From the NCBI GenBank assembly GCA_947462335.1, contig OX381720.1, positions 47,480,981-47,544,980 of the forward strand: 64,000 nucleotides of DNA, written 5' to 3'. A program made the translations under genes and the position numbers. This document shows, piece by piece, positions 34,249 to 45,979 of this stretch. Position 1 is the stretch's first letter. The number at the start of each line of letters is the position of its first letter. Below the pieces are notes generated by a model that was given only the letters and a program-made list of their open reading frames with translations, ran no database searches and was not told the DNA's origin. The DNA is from Harmothoe impar. Taxonomy: Eukaryota; Annelida; Polychaeta; Phyllodocida; Polynoidae.

Positions 34249-35263
34249 TGTTTGCAGCCACGCACGATGGATGCTGTGTGCGATGTTGTGTGGCTCATCC
34301 TTTCTACTTGGCTGCTCACCTTATCGAAAAGCTATTTCATTAAAAAAATGCTGCGTCCTTGAACAGTCTGCTTTGAACATCATGGACCAACATTGAGAAA
34401 AAGAGGGGGGAAATCTCTTTACCTCTTCCTTTAGTAAAACAGTGAGGCCTGCTTCTGTGTTGGCTGTACGTCCACAATGATACAGCCTGCATCTTAATCC
34501 TACCCAAGGAATCACCCAGATAGGGATAGGAATAAAGCAGTGCTATCGGTTGTTCCCTTCTAACATTGAGATGACTCAGTTAGTTCCTGCCCCTGGAGGA
34601 GTGTCAGAGGACTATTGAACACCAGCTTATTTAGGAGGAGGCTATACCCCTGTACCGCGCAGTATGGGTTAAGATGCTGCCCTCACTACAATAGCGCCTG
34701 GAGGAATCATACAGCCCTGGATGAGAATCTTTCTTATCAATGCTGACTGATATGATCTTATTTTGGGATTGGGGTTAGTGCCCTGGGGCAGGGGAACCTG
34801 CACGCAGGCTTTGGATCGAAGCTGTATATGAGGCGTGATCATCCCTCCATCTATAATTGTCCTCTTAGATGTCATACATAAAGAAAGCTGTGATGGGAAG
34901 TTAATTAAAAGAGAGGAGGGGGAATGAGGAAAAAGGGTGAGTGTATAATGGAAATGATTATGAGCTTAGGGCATAGCGTATCTGCACGATCGTTGGATGT
35001 CAGTTGTATAATGGATGTCTAAATGAACTGTCAGATGACTTCTATATACTCGGGATCTGTTAGACCTTCCTTTGTATTACATAAGGAGCCAAGCAGAAAG
35101 GAGGTCCTATGCGGGGATGCGGGGATCACTTGTTCTCCATGCCTGCTTGTATTGAAAAGAAGGGGATCCGTGTTAGGGTAGTGTGCGAGCCATGGGGAAA
35201 GGGTGGTCCGCACACCCTCATATGGAGTATCCTTTCCTTGTGGTAGCTCGCATATTGCCAGGT
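34249..35263. mobile_element. Foldback family R2, split copy 2
   Basis: The left arm, 34249-34345, contains GCAGCCACGCACGATGGATGC and CTCACCTTATCGAAAAGCTA. The right arm, 35145-35263, contains CGCACACCCTCATATGGAGTATCC. Both match the compact element at 4931-5124. The 0.8 kb between the arms is unrelated, so the element was split by an insertion, or these are two solo arms. Confidence 0.5.
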
Positions 35264-37050
35264 TAATCCGACATATAAAGACATGCTCTAACACGATACC
35301 ATAAGGCACCTCCGTTTCATTACAATAATTTTATCATAGCGCTAAAGATGAATACAACATCTACAGATAAAATCAAAAATAGCCCACAAACGCCGCACAA
35401 GGTGATGTATATGTAAAACTGCTGTATCCATATTGTGTATACACTTCCGGTTCTCTTACCGACTTCCGGCCACTTTAACTATCCAACATCTTTCCCTCCT
35501 CCTCTAGAAATTATTGATTTTCCCAAGGGCTTGAATTAATTAATCTGGTGCTTTCCAATCTGTTTCTGGTTAAATATGGAGACAGTAATTAGGCAAAGGG
35601 AAAATATGGCCGTTGCTAGGATTGATATGGTCGTTAGCATGAATATAAAAGTACCTGAGAGGGATTAGGTCTGTTGGATAATTAGATAACGCCTAATTAA
35701 AGATGCTGGGGTTATCTCCGGGAATTCTATTTTGAATGTGGTTGTTTTTGGCCCTTTTAATTCCAATCTGGATTATAAAGTCGGACGTGCCTGCCTCTGG
35801 GGTTGATATAGAATGCTGTGGTAGTCCTGAGAGATCTTCCTATATTACTGACTGCTTCCTATGGCATAAATATAAGTATGACCTATTGAGAAATATAATG
35901 ATATATCATAAATCCTTCCTAGTATTTTCATCACACTCCAACCGTATGTTAGGTGGGAATTATATCATCCATCATAATGAAGAGGCCGACATAACCTCTG
36001 CATGAAGAGTGCCTGGGAAGACCCAGGGAAGTCCCAATGCTACATATAGCGCGTTTATGTGGTAATTTGTATACAGCAATGCAGCAGTACATACAGTGGC
36101 TTTGACCTGGTAATTATATGCAAATGGAGTCGGAGGGGTTAGATTGATCCTGGGACAGTGGGAGTTGCATAAAGAACTTTTAGCATTCCCTCCCATTAGT
36201 CTGAATGGCAATCCTGGTGTCAATTTACTTTATGCAGCCATTCTCTACTTTATTTTGCTGAATTACCTGTATCTAGTAGAGGACTATTCATTTCAAAGGC
36301 TGAAAGAATATTCACTGTATATTATCAGTAAGTTAATGGTTTGATTGAAGTATAAATTAATACAATGTATCTCTATAGTTATGTATAATTAGATGCTTTG
36401 TAACTATGATACAGCGATATCAATGATTCCTAGCTATGATTATATCTCTTGTGTGTTTTTAGTGGGATTATTAGTAACGCATGCCCTAGGCTACTGTAAT
36501 TTCCCAGTATAAATAAAAGAGATTTCAACTTCAACTTCAACTTACAGCACGGTAGAAGTTAGAGTAGAAACGGATAATCCAATAGATAATGGAAATACAT
36601 TTTGATGATATTAAATGCAAGAAAACGGACGTGCGACACTGGGAATGTTATGATACTGTCAGTATGGTTAACATTTCCTCTGTTATAATTTACAATACAG
36701 TTCTCATTGGTTAAAGTAAGGAACATAATGATAGTTATAGCAAATTATACCACCAACCCACGGATACTCCATGCTAGAAACTCTCGTCTACATGGGAAAG
36801 CTCCATGAATGGATTATATTTATCTGGGGTTAATCCAAAAAGGTTATTCCAGTATAATGGGGAGGATTCTGATAGGCAGAATCAATCTGTCCCATGGTAG
36901 ATAAGAGACATGGCCTACACCCCTTGTGTCATTAATCAGCATCACAAACATGCCAATATGTTAACATAGGGAGAGAGTAAATCATAGTGTCCCCTATTTT
37001 TCCCATAGGGATAAACTCGGCAGCATGCCTGACTGGTTAGCGCAGTTGTA
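35264..37050. other. Gene-free stretch
   Basis: AT-rich sequence without splice-supported exons. A short (TTCAAC)n run of about 3.5 units lies at 36523-36543. No domain was recognised in any open frame. Confidence 0.45.
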
Positions 37051-37257
37051 TGACAGTGGAGGGCTCCCATCATCTTTCAACAGTAGATGGGCACATTGCT
37101 CCCTTAGACAAGGATGGTATAGCACCGTCTAGCTTGCACAGTAGATACTGCTTAGTGCCCCATCATCTTTCAACATAAGATGATGCCACCTGTTTATGGC
37201 CAATCCCACGAGTGGGCCCATCTGTTGCTGAAAGATGGTGGGAGACTTCCACTGTCA
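37051..37257. mobile_element. Small foldback element
   Basis: The left arm, TGACAGTGGAGGGCTCCCATCATC (37051 on), is inverted at 37215-37257 (GATGGTGGGAGACTTCCACTGTCA). The arms are about 40 bp. A third copy of the motif CCCCATCATCTTTCAACA sits in the middle (about 37159). No coding capacity. Confidence 0.65.
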
Positions 37258-37808
37258 TGCTTTCTGGTATACATACACATCTACACCGATCATCTAAGTA
37301 TACTACGCAGGTTAAGCATGTGACTGCACCTGTACCTACAAAAGGACCTATGCATGGGGAAGTCTTGCTGCGAACCAACTACTGAGGAGCGTCCTGAAAG
37401 GCGGTTAGTTTTTATCTCTATGTATGATGAATCAAAGATGGAGAAGCTCAAATTGCTCCCAGAGGGATAGAATATATTAAGTATAAAGAAAACACATAGA
37501 GCGCCTACTCAGCCTGTGTACCAATATACATGAAGTCTTCACACCTTGGGGGTCGTTGCCACATGTTGCCATGGTAACCTAAGAGAGAGGAGGCCTGTGG
37601 ATGTGGCACAGAATGGCAGGCCTAGTGGCAGTGAGACCAGGGTGATGGGAGAGCACCAGGGGGAAATGTTGCAATAAATATGGTAATAGGCCTGTACCAT
37701 CATTCTTATCAGAGACCACTGACTGAGGGCCCCCATACGCCGATGTCATATATGTCACTGCCCACACGTCTAGATGGATATAATTTACAGGAATTTTATT
37801 ATCAACTA

Positions 37809-38045
37809 TTTAAGGTTGACATGATGCATCAATGCAGCATTTGTCCCCATGATGTATACCAACACAGTCCCGGCAGCGCTGTTTTGGTGCATCATGTTAA
37901 TCTTTCAGGAGTGTATCAACCCCGTCGGGTCAGCATGCAGCATGAATGCAGGACTAGCGAGTTACTTGTTGCAGGTGCATTCATGTATCATGACTTCAAA
38001 AGGCATTGCACATTAAAGCAATATACTGACCTCAAATGGTTATAC
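37809..38045. mobile_element. Family M MITE, copy 5
   Basis: Starts near TTTAAGGTTGACATGATGCATC. It carries TTTTGGTGCATCATGTTAATC, CCCCGTCGGGTCAGCATGC, AGCGAGTTACTTG and a right arm GGCATTGCACATTAAAGC. Ends near CCTCAAATGGTTATA. Confidence 0.6.
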
Positions 38046-38792
38046 GGGATATGGTCATTAGACTAGTTCCATTAATGGTATTTGATGCTGGATTCTCAAG
38101 AGGGGATTACGGAGACACATTACCTCTGACCTCGCTGTTTAATGGCATCTTGCAGTATCGGGTGAAGCCATCTAATATGCAGGTATAATTATTAGCATAC
38201 TTTCACTGCCAGATATACCTGATGCCCTTAGCGATTCATGTTTCACATGATCAGGCCTATTAGGCTATGTAAGACTTCTTGTGTAGCAAATGTGAAATTA
38301 TACTACCTGTCTCCGTATAAGTAATCAAGCCATGCACCTGTCGGATCTGGATCTGATGTGCAGCCATGCTTGTGGTTGTATGATGATACAATGTTTTGAA
38401 CAGCCAATGCATTTTCTTTAAGGAAACCGCTAAGCGTTGGCAGACCACCTTATGTCAAACGACCAAGACAGACAATTTGCATCTGATATCAGTGATCTAT
38501 AGAATACAAGTAGTTACTGTAATGGATACATATAATGTATTATCTAGCTCATATATGCAGCTCTTGCATGTCCAATAATGGAGTTATCATGGGAAGACAG
38601 CATACTTCTGAACAGATCTCATTGCCATCTTGTAACCGCCAGAAGATCTCAGTAAGAACATGAGATGGAAACATGAAGCACGCAGACTTGTATACGTAAG
38701 TAGGATTGTGTTATCATAAGTCGCATAAAGAAGCACAATAGATAACTAAGAGTATATTTGGCAGTGAAGTCAGTGGCACGTAGCCACTAAGC

Positions 38793-39043
38793 TAAACCTT
38801 TAAGGGCCGCACAATGTGTTGATGCATTGAGCTTATCACATAAAGGAGTAAACTATGTAACTTCTCATCGCTCTGATGTGTGAATGCAGCCCAAGTGAAT
38901 ATTTCACTATAGACTTCATGCAAGCAAATATATCACGCCGACCTTACAGGGTTTATACACTCTAGAAGGATTGGCATGATGCATCTATCATGACGACAAG
39001 GGGCAAAATAGATTACAGTGCTATGCGGCCTTTAAAGGGTCAG
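38793..39043. mobile_element. Family M MITE, copy 6
   Basis: Both ends are recognisable: TAAACCTTTAAGGGCCGCAC on the left, CAGTGCTATGCGGCCTTTAAAGGGT on the right. The centre is diverged but keeps TTGGCATGATGCATC and ATCATGACGACAAGGGGC. Confidence 0.7.
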
Positions 39044-39209
39044 CTAAATTATGGCATGTGAAGAAGCCGTGCTTAGTAAATACTCGTTGTGCAGAGAAGA
39101 ATCGTGCCACAGGAAGAACGCGGTGACTGATTGAGTCGCCAGGCTTTGATGTGGGACATAAACTCTCTACAGCTTTGGTGGCAGCACTTAGTCTAATGTC
39201 TCTGCACAT

Positions 39210-39440
39210 TTAACCCTTTACAGGCAGCATCATGCCTTAATGCTTCATGTCCGTTTATGGTCATGATGCAGCAATGCAGTGCTAATGCACCAGTGCTGCA
39301 TGGGTGCATCATGCCGACCGCTTTGGAGTGTACTAACCTCGTGGGGTCCGTATGATACATGAATGAAGCCGTGGTCAGTTATTCGCTGTTACTGCGTGAT
39401 GCATCGTCATAACAAAATGTCTTGCCCTCAAAGGATTATA
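39210..39440. mobile_element. Family M MITE, copy 7
   Basis: Starts TTAACCCTTTACAGGCAGCATCATGCC. It holds GGTCATGATGCAGCAATGCAG and CATGGGTGCATCATGCCGACC. The right end is eroded at GCCCTCAAAGGATTATA. It lies about 165 bp after copy 6 (38793-39043). Confidence 0.7.
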
Positions 39441-39911
39441 CATCAAATCTCATTGCAAAGTTTGAATTTCTGTAACATTTCGTTGCAAATCCCTCTTATA
39501 TTAGGGACAAAGGAAACATATTTCAGGGGTTTTATGAACGATTTGATGCCTTGGCAATAACTTTAACCTAACCTTTCCATTTGAAATGGAAAATATAAAG
39601 TATGAAGGCCTCTGTAAAGATTATATTGCCGGATGCCTCTAGAAGTTTCCACCTCCAATACAAGCATTTCAGCAACACTCTCAGAAAAATGATTTCATAC
39701 TGTGTACACAGAGTTGTCAATGTTCAGTTCAACTTGAAATTCAATATCTATTCTCCTGAATCAATAAACATAAATATATAAACAATTATCTTTTATTTAC
39801 ACAATGAATTTATTGACACTAGTTTTGGACCCTCCTCTTGTGTGACATCTATTGATATTGTTTTTCACTGTTAGTATCATATTATATATACTTAAAATGT
39901 AATCCTATATA

Positions 39912-39935
39912 TTGAATAAATGAATAAATGAATAA
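39912..39935. repeat. Short tandem repeat (TGAATAAA)n
   Basis: Three near-exact 8-bp units, 2 bp upstream of the TACTAAT branchpoint-like motif of the recursive site at 39970. Confidence 0.85.
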
Positions 39936-39936
39936 A

Positions 39937-40006
39937 TACTAATGTCTGTGTTTCCTTTGTGTCTTTGCAGGTAAGTACGTCCATGATGTGGTCGGTGCTG
40001 AGGGTG
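39937..40006 (+). promoter_or_regulatory. Recursive splice site candidate RS2 with RS-exon
   Basis: A branchpoint TACTAAT (39937-39943) is followed by a pyrimidine-rich tract and TTTGCAG|GTAAGTACG at 39970|39971. A second strong donor, GAGGGTG|GTAAGT, closes a 36-nt RS-exon (39971-40006). Read after a phase-1 exon it is open and symmetric (phase 1-1), adding 12 residues (KYVHDVVGAEGG). This site could therefore work as a recursive site or as a microexon. The core is identical to that of RS3 for nine bases after the junction. Expected action: stepwise removal of a very long intron upstream of the Ig exons. Confidence 0.65.
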
Positions 40007-41059
40007 GTAAGTCATGTGGGAGCGGACAATGGTTTTATTTTATGGTGAAGACGGCAGCCCCATTGGTTTAACCAAAGGAAGCCGTACCTCACACGCCCGT
40101 TAAATACCCCTGTCCGGTATCTCACGGCCTGTAAAGCCATCAAATTACATAGTTAATCAGAGAAAATTATATAATTTTTCAACTTTATTTTGACTAATGT
40201 TACATAGACAATATTTTCATGATATAATAACAAAGGAGCACTTTAACTGGTCACCACTGAGAGTTTATCTCACGATGTAGACATGAGAGAATCTTTGTCT
40301 ATTTACTTCATTATACCAATGAAGCAGCATCTAAATACATGCATACAAAACCAGATCTATAACATAGTCTCATCATATATCATATTGGCTTAATCACAGC
40401 TTATTCTTTGACACGTCATCAGCCTTGACTGAGGCCAATTGAATATAATGCATACAGAGCTGTGCCTGTATTATATCTCCTACGTACAAAGGGGCTTTTG
40501 TATAACTCAATATCTCTTTGTGGTTAACATCTCATTATAAATATACGATGGTTTATAAGGGTCTACTATAGCCATCCGGGTAGTATTTAACAGATATAAT
40601 ATTCCAGGAATCATCATAAAATAGCAACTGTAATTATTCTGGAACATGTACGAGCGTCTAATGTCCCTCCCTTAGTATTGCCTCTAGATTAAAGAGCGGC
40701 ACTTCCACGTAGAGTAGCCTGCAATACATATTTCTGACATAGTTATCTGAGGCCACATAAGCTATATTCATGGATGTCTGCTCCCTCCCCACGGTGCACA
40801 AACACATAGAAACAACATAAGTATCCCATTTATCATACTTCTAAGCTGACATATAGAGCATTCATCCTGTATGCTTAAGATCAACTGCTTCGTTTCTGCA
40901 GTAATAAAATATGACCAATGGCATATCATGTCTAGTAATGCTTCTGAATGGAGGATGCGTAGCATTGTGTAGAATGGGATAAATACATGGACTGTTGTCA
41001 AACATTGGCATATGATGATAAAGATCACTTCACATTCCTTTACATTAAATGGCATCCAT
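40007..41059. other. Gene-free stretch
   Basis: AT-rich, no exon recognised. A TTAACC at about 40068 just after RS2 resembles a family M insertion target, but no MITE body follows. Confidence 0.45.
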
Positions 41060-41236
41060 TTAACCATTTAAGGGCCGCATAGTGCTTTTAATGCAGTATA
41101 CCCCGCTGTCATCATGCTCCATCAATGCAGCCCTGGTCTCTCTAGTGCTGCACCCAAGAATCATGCTGATCCTACTGGTTTGATACTCCCAACATGGGTC
41201 GACATGATGCATGAATGCAGCGTTAGGAACAGTAGG
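41060..41236. mobile_element. Family M MITE, copy 8 (right end lost)
   Basis: The left end, TTAACCATTTAAGGGCCGCATAGTGC, is well kept. GTCATCATGCTCCATCAATGCAGCCCTGG and GGTCGACATGATGCATGAATGCAGC follow. The sequence then diverges without the mirrored end. Confidence 0.7.
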
Positions 41237-41990
41237 ACGGAATACATCACTGAGCTCTAGAATGTATGAACTACATACATTTTACATCAATCATTTATAA
41301 TTTAGAATATTACCAACTGATTTCTTTTTATAGCCAATGCAAAATATTCAACTCAACTGAAATCAGTATGTAATTTGACTAAAATCGACCCATAATCTTC
41401 AGAGTTGGGGAATCGAGCCTGACATTTGGTATAAAAATCGATGCCCTGTCATTTTGCTCATGACATCACTGTCCTCTTCAACCCTGACGACTGTCCTAAA
41501 AGCCATGTGAATTTATCAAAGTGATTATCCATCAAGTTAATTGCAGTGCACTCTGTGTCCCCCACCCCAGAAATAAGAACCACAATAAATTTAAATTCAA
41601 AGGATGATGGTTTGCTCCAGGCACGGTTACTACTTAATCTCCAAGGACCATTTCAAAATGGTGCCCCTGAATCCAATATGGCATTAACATAGAAACAGAC
41701 CAATTGCGTGCACGATCAATGGTACAGAACTATTAACCCATCGTCCTCCTCACAAGATCCACTCTGGAATTCCCTTTATCTTAGTTTTCCAGTAGAAGAC
41801 AGAAAAGTGTCATCTGTAGAGTAGCAAGAAACACAATGATAAATAGGTCTTTATTAGATCTCGATGGCTGATACATTGTCTGGCCCATTTTCTGTAGCAC
41901 AAAGAGTATTGCAATTCAGCAGTCTGCACGCAATATAATATTCAGCAGGTATTTGAGACATTTACCCAGTAGAAGAAGAGGGTATAGGTA

Positions 41991-42171
41991 TAGCATGATG
42001 CATTAATACTCCCTTGGAACACTACTCATCAGGAATAACGTTCATGCATCATGCTGACCCTTCGGGAGTTGATACTCCCCAGAAGATTCGGCATGATGCA
42101 TGAATGCAGGCCTGGTGACTATACTCGCATGAATATAACACAGCAAAGCACTATGTGGTCGGAAAAGGTTA
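41991..42171. mobile_element. Family M MITE, copy 9 (left end lost)
   Basis: Contains TAGCATGATGCATTAATAC, GTTCATGCATCATGCTGACCC, CGGCATGATGCATGAATGCAGG and a right end AAAGCACTATGTGGTCGG. The left terminal repeat is missing. Confidence 0.65.
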
Positions 42172-42553
42172 GTGTAAAATGGCGTTTCTGGGCACCTTGA
42201 GGCAGTAAAGACTTGTTTAACACAAAAAAATAAAACTTGAATTCAGAATGGCTCTTAAGCAGCCCTTCATTAAAACCATCTCTGGCCATTTGGTTATTTA
42301 TATTCATGTCTCTGCCCAACACTGATGCCTTTATTCTATCCTACGTATCTTGTTTCATCCAATATAGATCCTCTTAATAGATGGCTTTTAAATAGTATTA
42401 TTTAATTTACATTAAGGCTTTAGAGGATGTAGAAATGGTTAGAAATGTGCCTATATAGCACAGTTTCCCACTCGTACACTGAAGGCTATAACAAAAGAAA
42501 ATCCAGAACCATGAAAGTATTGTTAAGGCCTCATTGATAATTTAATGAGCAAA

Positions 42554-42895
42554 TTAAGAACATTCAGAAGAAAAGAGAAACTTAAGGTAAATTGAATAGA
42601 CATAGGGTATGATATATGATAAAAGGCAGCTGGGGACGACAGAGGAGAGAGTGCTGGGGCCAAGAATCAGAGACACTGGAGAAAATGACATCTGAAAGTG
42701 AAGACCCGGATGGAGAATTACATTTATAAAATATTCAGTGCCAATTACTTTTTTCCGTGGTCTAGAATTCTTTGTAATGATGATCCTTGCAAGGCGTCGT
42801 CCATCATGGACTGACAGTGTGGTGAATCTTTCAGGACCTGTGTGTGACTTGGAACCCTTTCTGCTGGATGTATAGCCACAACGTGAATAAGCCAT
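42554..42895 (-). pseudogene. Possible Tc1/mariner transposase relic
   Basis: A minus-strand open stretch of 113 codons whose middle (TTLSVHDGRRLARIIITKN, after a GSKSHTGP-like segment) resembles the N-terminal helix-turn-helix linker of Tc1-like transposases. There the pattern is a basic G-R-P stretch, then L-S-x-R-D-x-R-x-L-x-R-I. No DDE/DDD catalytic motif is present and the rest is unlike a transposase. It is therefore a short relic at best, or coincidence. Confidence 0.28.
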
Positions 42896-43712
42896 ACCAA
42901 CAGCACTATATCACTTAGCTAAATGAAATGTGTGTTTAAGCTGTAGTAGGAACAGGGCCCCCTGAAGCCACAAATGATGTGTCAACTTTTTGGCATTTTT
43001 AGAATCAACGCAGGAGGTGTTGAGAAAATAAATTAGAACCACCTTATCTGCCCTACATACAATTTTTGGCCCACAGTAAACATTTAAGAATACATGTAGG
43101 CCTACCGTGTGTGAGAATAGTGTCTATTGGTCAGTTATCCATTCACTGATGCTTATAAAGAGTGTGTGGGCAAGCCGTCTTCAAATGCGCCTCCAAAACA
43201 TTCCCATGTCCATATACTACTTCCTTGAGTATACACTCCATATACTACTTAGTAACTGACTCAAGTAAGTCGCACATGTATTGTAGGCCTAGAGAGAGAG
43301 AAAGCGTGTTTAGCTGTGTATGAGAAAGATCCAATTTTCAAATATCTTTGATCAAGTTAGTTGAAGCACAGCCTTCTCTAGATGTATAGTTGTAGTGAGG
43401 TAGATCACATGTCAGTCACACCCAGACATAACCCTTTAATTGTGTGGACACAGGTGGGGATAGGTGAAGGCATGGTGTAACCAGTGGACATCAGACAGTG
43501 TACCTGTAGGCACATCACCTGTATCAGTGCCAGACCTACCGAACAATCACGTATCAGCCAGTTGGGCGAGGGCTAACCTTCTCCATGCTAGAGCTATAAT
43601 GTTACATTCCTGCTCTAAGTCCTGATAAGTCTTACCATACACCTACAGACTCATGTAGGAGGTTCTGACCTTGAGGCCTTGAGGCAGCCTTGCCTGGTAC
43701 ATAGATCCCTAT

Positions 43713-43714
43713 AA

Positions 43715-43768
<54 letters not shown>

Positions 43769-43777
43769 CATATATAC
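43713..43777. repeat. (AT)n microsatellite
   Basis: About 65 bp of near-perfect TA dinucleotides ending TATATTTACATATATACGG. Confidence 0.95.
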
Positions 43778-44017
43778 GGTGTTGGTGGGCAGTCCTAGCT
43801 TTCCTTAGGCTTTATTCAGGAGGACAGACAGATCCCACCTGCCGTCATGGCTAATGCCTCTGGGTTGTGAGAACTACCCATGCTAGGTCTATCCAAGAAT
43901 ATTTAAGATTGAGGGTTAACTTTCTTTGCTTGCCTGGTGGGAAATGAGACATTAGAGTTACATCTAAAGGTTTTATATCAACCCTATATGCTATTGTATT
44001 TTAGTCTGTTTTATGTG

Positions 44018-44083
44018 TAACTAATGTCTTCTTTTCCCTTACTTTGCAGGTAAGTACGGTGTACGCTGGGACGATGGAGGGTG
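44018..44083 (+). promoter_or_regulatory. Recursive splice site candidate RS3 with RS-exon
   Basis: A branchpoint-like TAACTAAT (44018-44025) precedes a long pyrimidine tract and CTTTGCAG|GTAAGTACG at 44049|44050. A second donor, GAGGGTG|GTGAGT, gives a 34-nt RS-exon (44050-44083), which would shift frame if included. It shares the core and the GAGGGTGGT(A/G)AGT second donor with RS2, which suggests common descent. It is the closest of the three to the first Ig exon, 4.15 kb downstream. Confidence 0.65.
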
Positions 44084-44131
44084 GTGAGTTCTGGGGAAGA
44101 ACACGACTGGTTTGTTGCCACTTAAAACGGT

Positions 44132-44368
44132 TTAATAATTTAAGGGCCGCATAGTGCCTTGATATGCTGTGCCCTTTGTCTGCAATATGCATGAATACAG
44201 CCCTGGCAAGTGTACTTACCACGGCTGCATCCATGTTTTATTCTGACCCTTTGGGAGGGGTGACATGGTGCTTGAATGCAGCACTGGCGGGTTACTTGCC
44301 AGGGATGCATTCATGCATCATGATGACAAAGGGCATAATGCATTAAAGAAGTATGGCTCATTAAAGGA
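44132..44368. mobile_element. Family M MITE, copy 10
   Basis: A well-preserved copy. It has TTTAAGGGCCGCATAGTGCC, TGCCCTTTGTC, CTTGAATGCAGCACTGGCGGG, GCATTCATGCATCATGATGAC and AAAGGGCATAATGCATTAAAG. It begins 48 bp after the second donor of RS3. Confidence 0.8.
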
Positions 44369-45055
44369 ATACCCATAGAACACAAGCTCACAAATACAAT
44401 TAAAAGAAGACAATAAAGAAACTTCAAAGAAGGTTGTAACACAGAGGCGATGGCTGCTATTTTACACCAAGTCAATGTATGAGCAGTAATCCCAGAGCAG
44501 ACAAGTTCTTATCTTCAGCTGAAGATTTAGAATAACAATAATATCACACTTGGCTGCTAACCTTATTGGAGAACTATCCTACTTCATTACCTGAACAAAT
44601 GTTATCATATTTTTTCATATTTTAGAAAAGAAATGTTAGCAGCCAATGATTACGTACCGCTAAAATTCACCCATAGAAATTCTCTAAGGACAAGACTCAT
44701 GGTGACAAAATACCAACCATAGCTTCCTATCAAACTAAAATATACTTTAACAAACAGATTTAATGCCTTTCTGCATAATTAAATAAAAAAGGTAGGCGAA
44801 GCTACCATTCTCATCTCAGATATCCGAATTAATCAAACTTAGAAGTAAACGAACCTTGGATTAAGATAAGAATTAAATTAAGAAAAATAAAAACATAACA
44901 ACTATTCCCGTAAATAGTAATTAACCAGAAAATTACACCGCCAAGATTATTGATGGCGTGACCATTCAGGTGTGCTGGAAAAAGCAGACATTCGTGCGGT
45001 TATTTCACATGTGGAGATAGAATTTGAATCACTACTGCAAGCTTCCCATTTATAA

Positions 45056-45272
45056 TTAAACACTTTAAGGTGAGCATAGTGCTTTAGATTACTGTGCCCT
45101 TTCGTCATCATGATGGAGAAATGCAGCCGTGGCGAGTAACTCGCCAGTGCTGCATTCAGCCAGCAGGTAGATCCTGCATGGTTCACGCATCGCGGGGATT
45201 ATGTTGGTGCATCTTGTTGACAAATAAGAATGGACCTTGATGAACCATACTGTCCTTACCTTACAGGGTTAA
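45056..45272. mobile_element. Family M MITE, copy 11
   Basis: Begins TTAAACACTTTAAGGTGAGCATAGTGC. It has the clearest central hairpin of the family: GGCGAGTAACTCGCCAGTGC. The right half is rearranged, ending TTACAGGGTTAA. Confidence 0.75.
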
Positions 45273-45775
45273 TCCCTTGTAAGCCCTATTCTAACCTGTA
45301 TAACAGAGGATTCCCTGAGCTCATCCCTCTGACTAGAAGAAACACCTTCATTTGAATAAAATATATGTAGTTCAAATAGATTAGTATTTATAAGCCTGTA
45401 TTAACAATTATTTCTTTCTAATTTAAAAGACTACTACTGAAGAAAACAAGATTGTATAAGATTTGAGCAACTAGCTGTACGAAATAGAACTATTTCTTTC
45501 TGTTAGTGTTTCTTTAGTGTTATATGACTTTTGACAATAAGAAACCAATGCAAACGGCTTGACTTTACATCATGGTTATTGCATATACGATGGGCACTAT
45601 TTATGCCAAGTAATCTCCACAAAATTGAAGATTAAACTTTCAAAAAGATGGTGCAGTGGTCAACATTAATTTGACCAGGTCGTATTACATCTCATAAAAG
45701 TAGTGTACAATAACAGGGAAGTTGAAGCCTGGCAGAGAGATTCAAACTTTGTCCTCACATGATTTATACCTTTAC

Positions 45776-45979
45776 TAACCATTTAAGGGCGCGGATTGCT
45801 TTAATGAACTTTGCCCTTTGTTGGCTTCATGAATTAATGTAACCCTGTCATGTAACTGGAATTTTAATGCACTTTTTGCGGAGTTGTATTAACCCTACAG
45901 GGTTAGCATGATGCTTGGGTGCATCATGACGGCAAAGGGCATTGTGAATTAAAGCACTATGCGGCCCTTAAATGGTTAG
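45776..45979. mobile_element. Family M MITE, copy 12
   Basis: Starts CTAACCATTTAAGGGCGCGG and ends AAAGCACTATGCGGCCCTTAAATGGTTAG, a nearly perfect mirror. The interior is shortened but keeps CAGGGTTAGCATGATGC and GACGGCAAAGGGCATTG. Confidence 0.8.

Noticed and set aside
37030..37060. A-box-like GGTTAGCGCAGTTG as a tRNA or SINE start
   Set aside because: No B box follows at the right distance.
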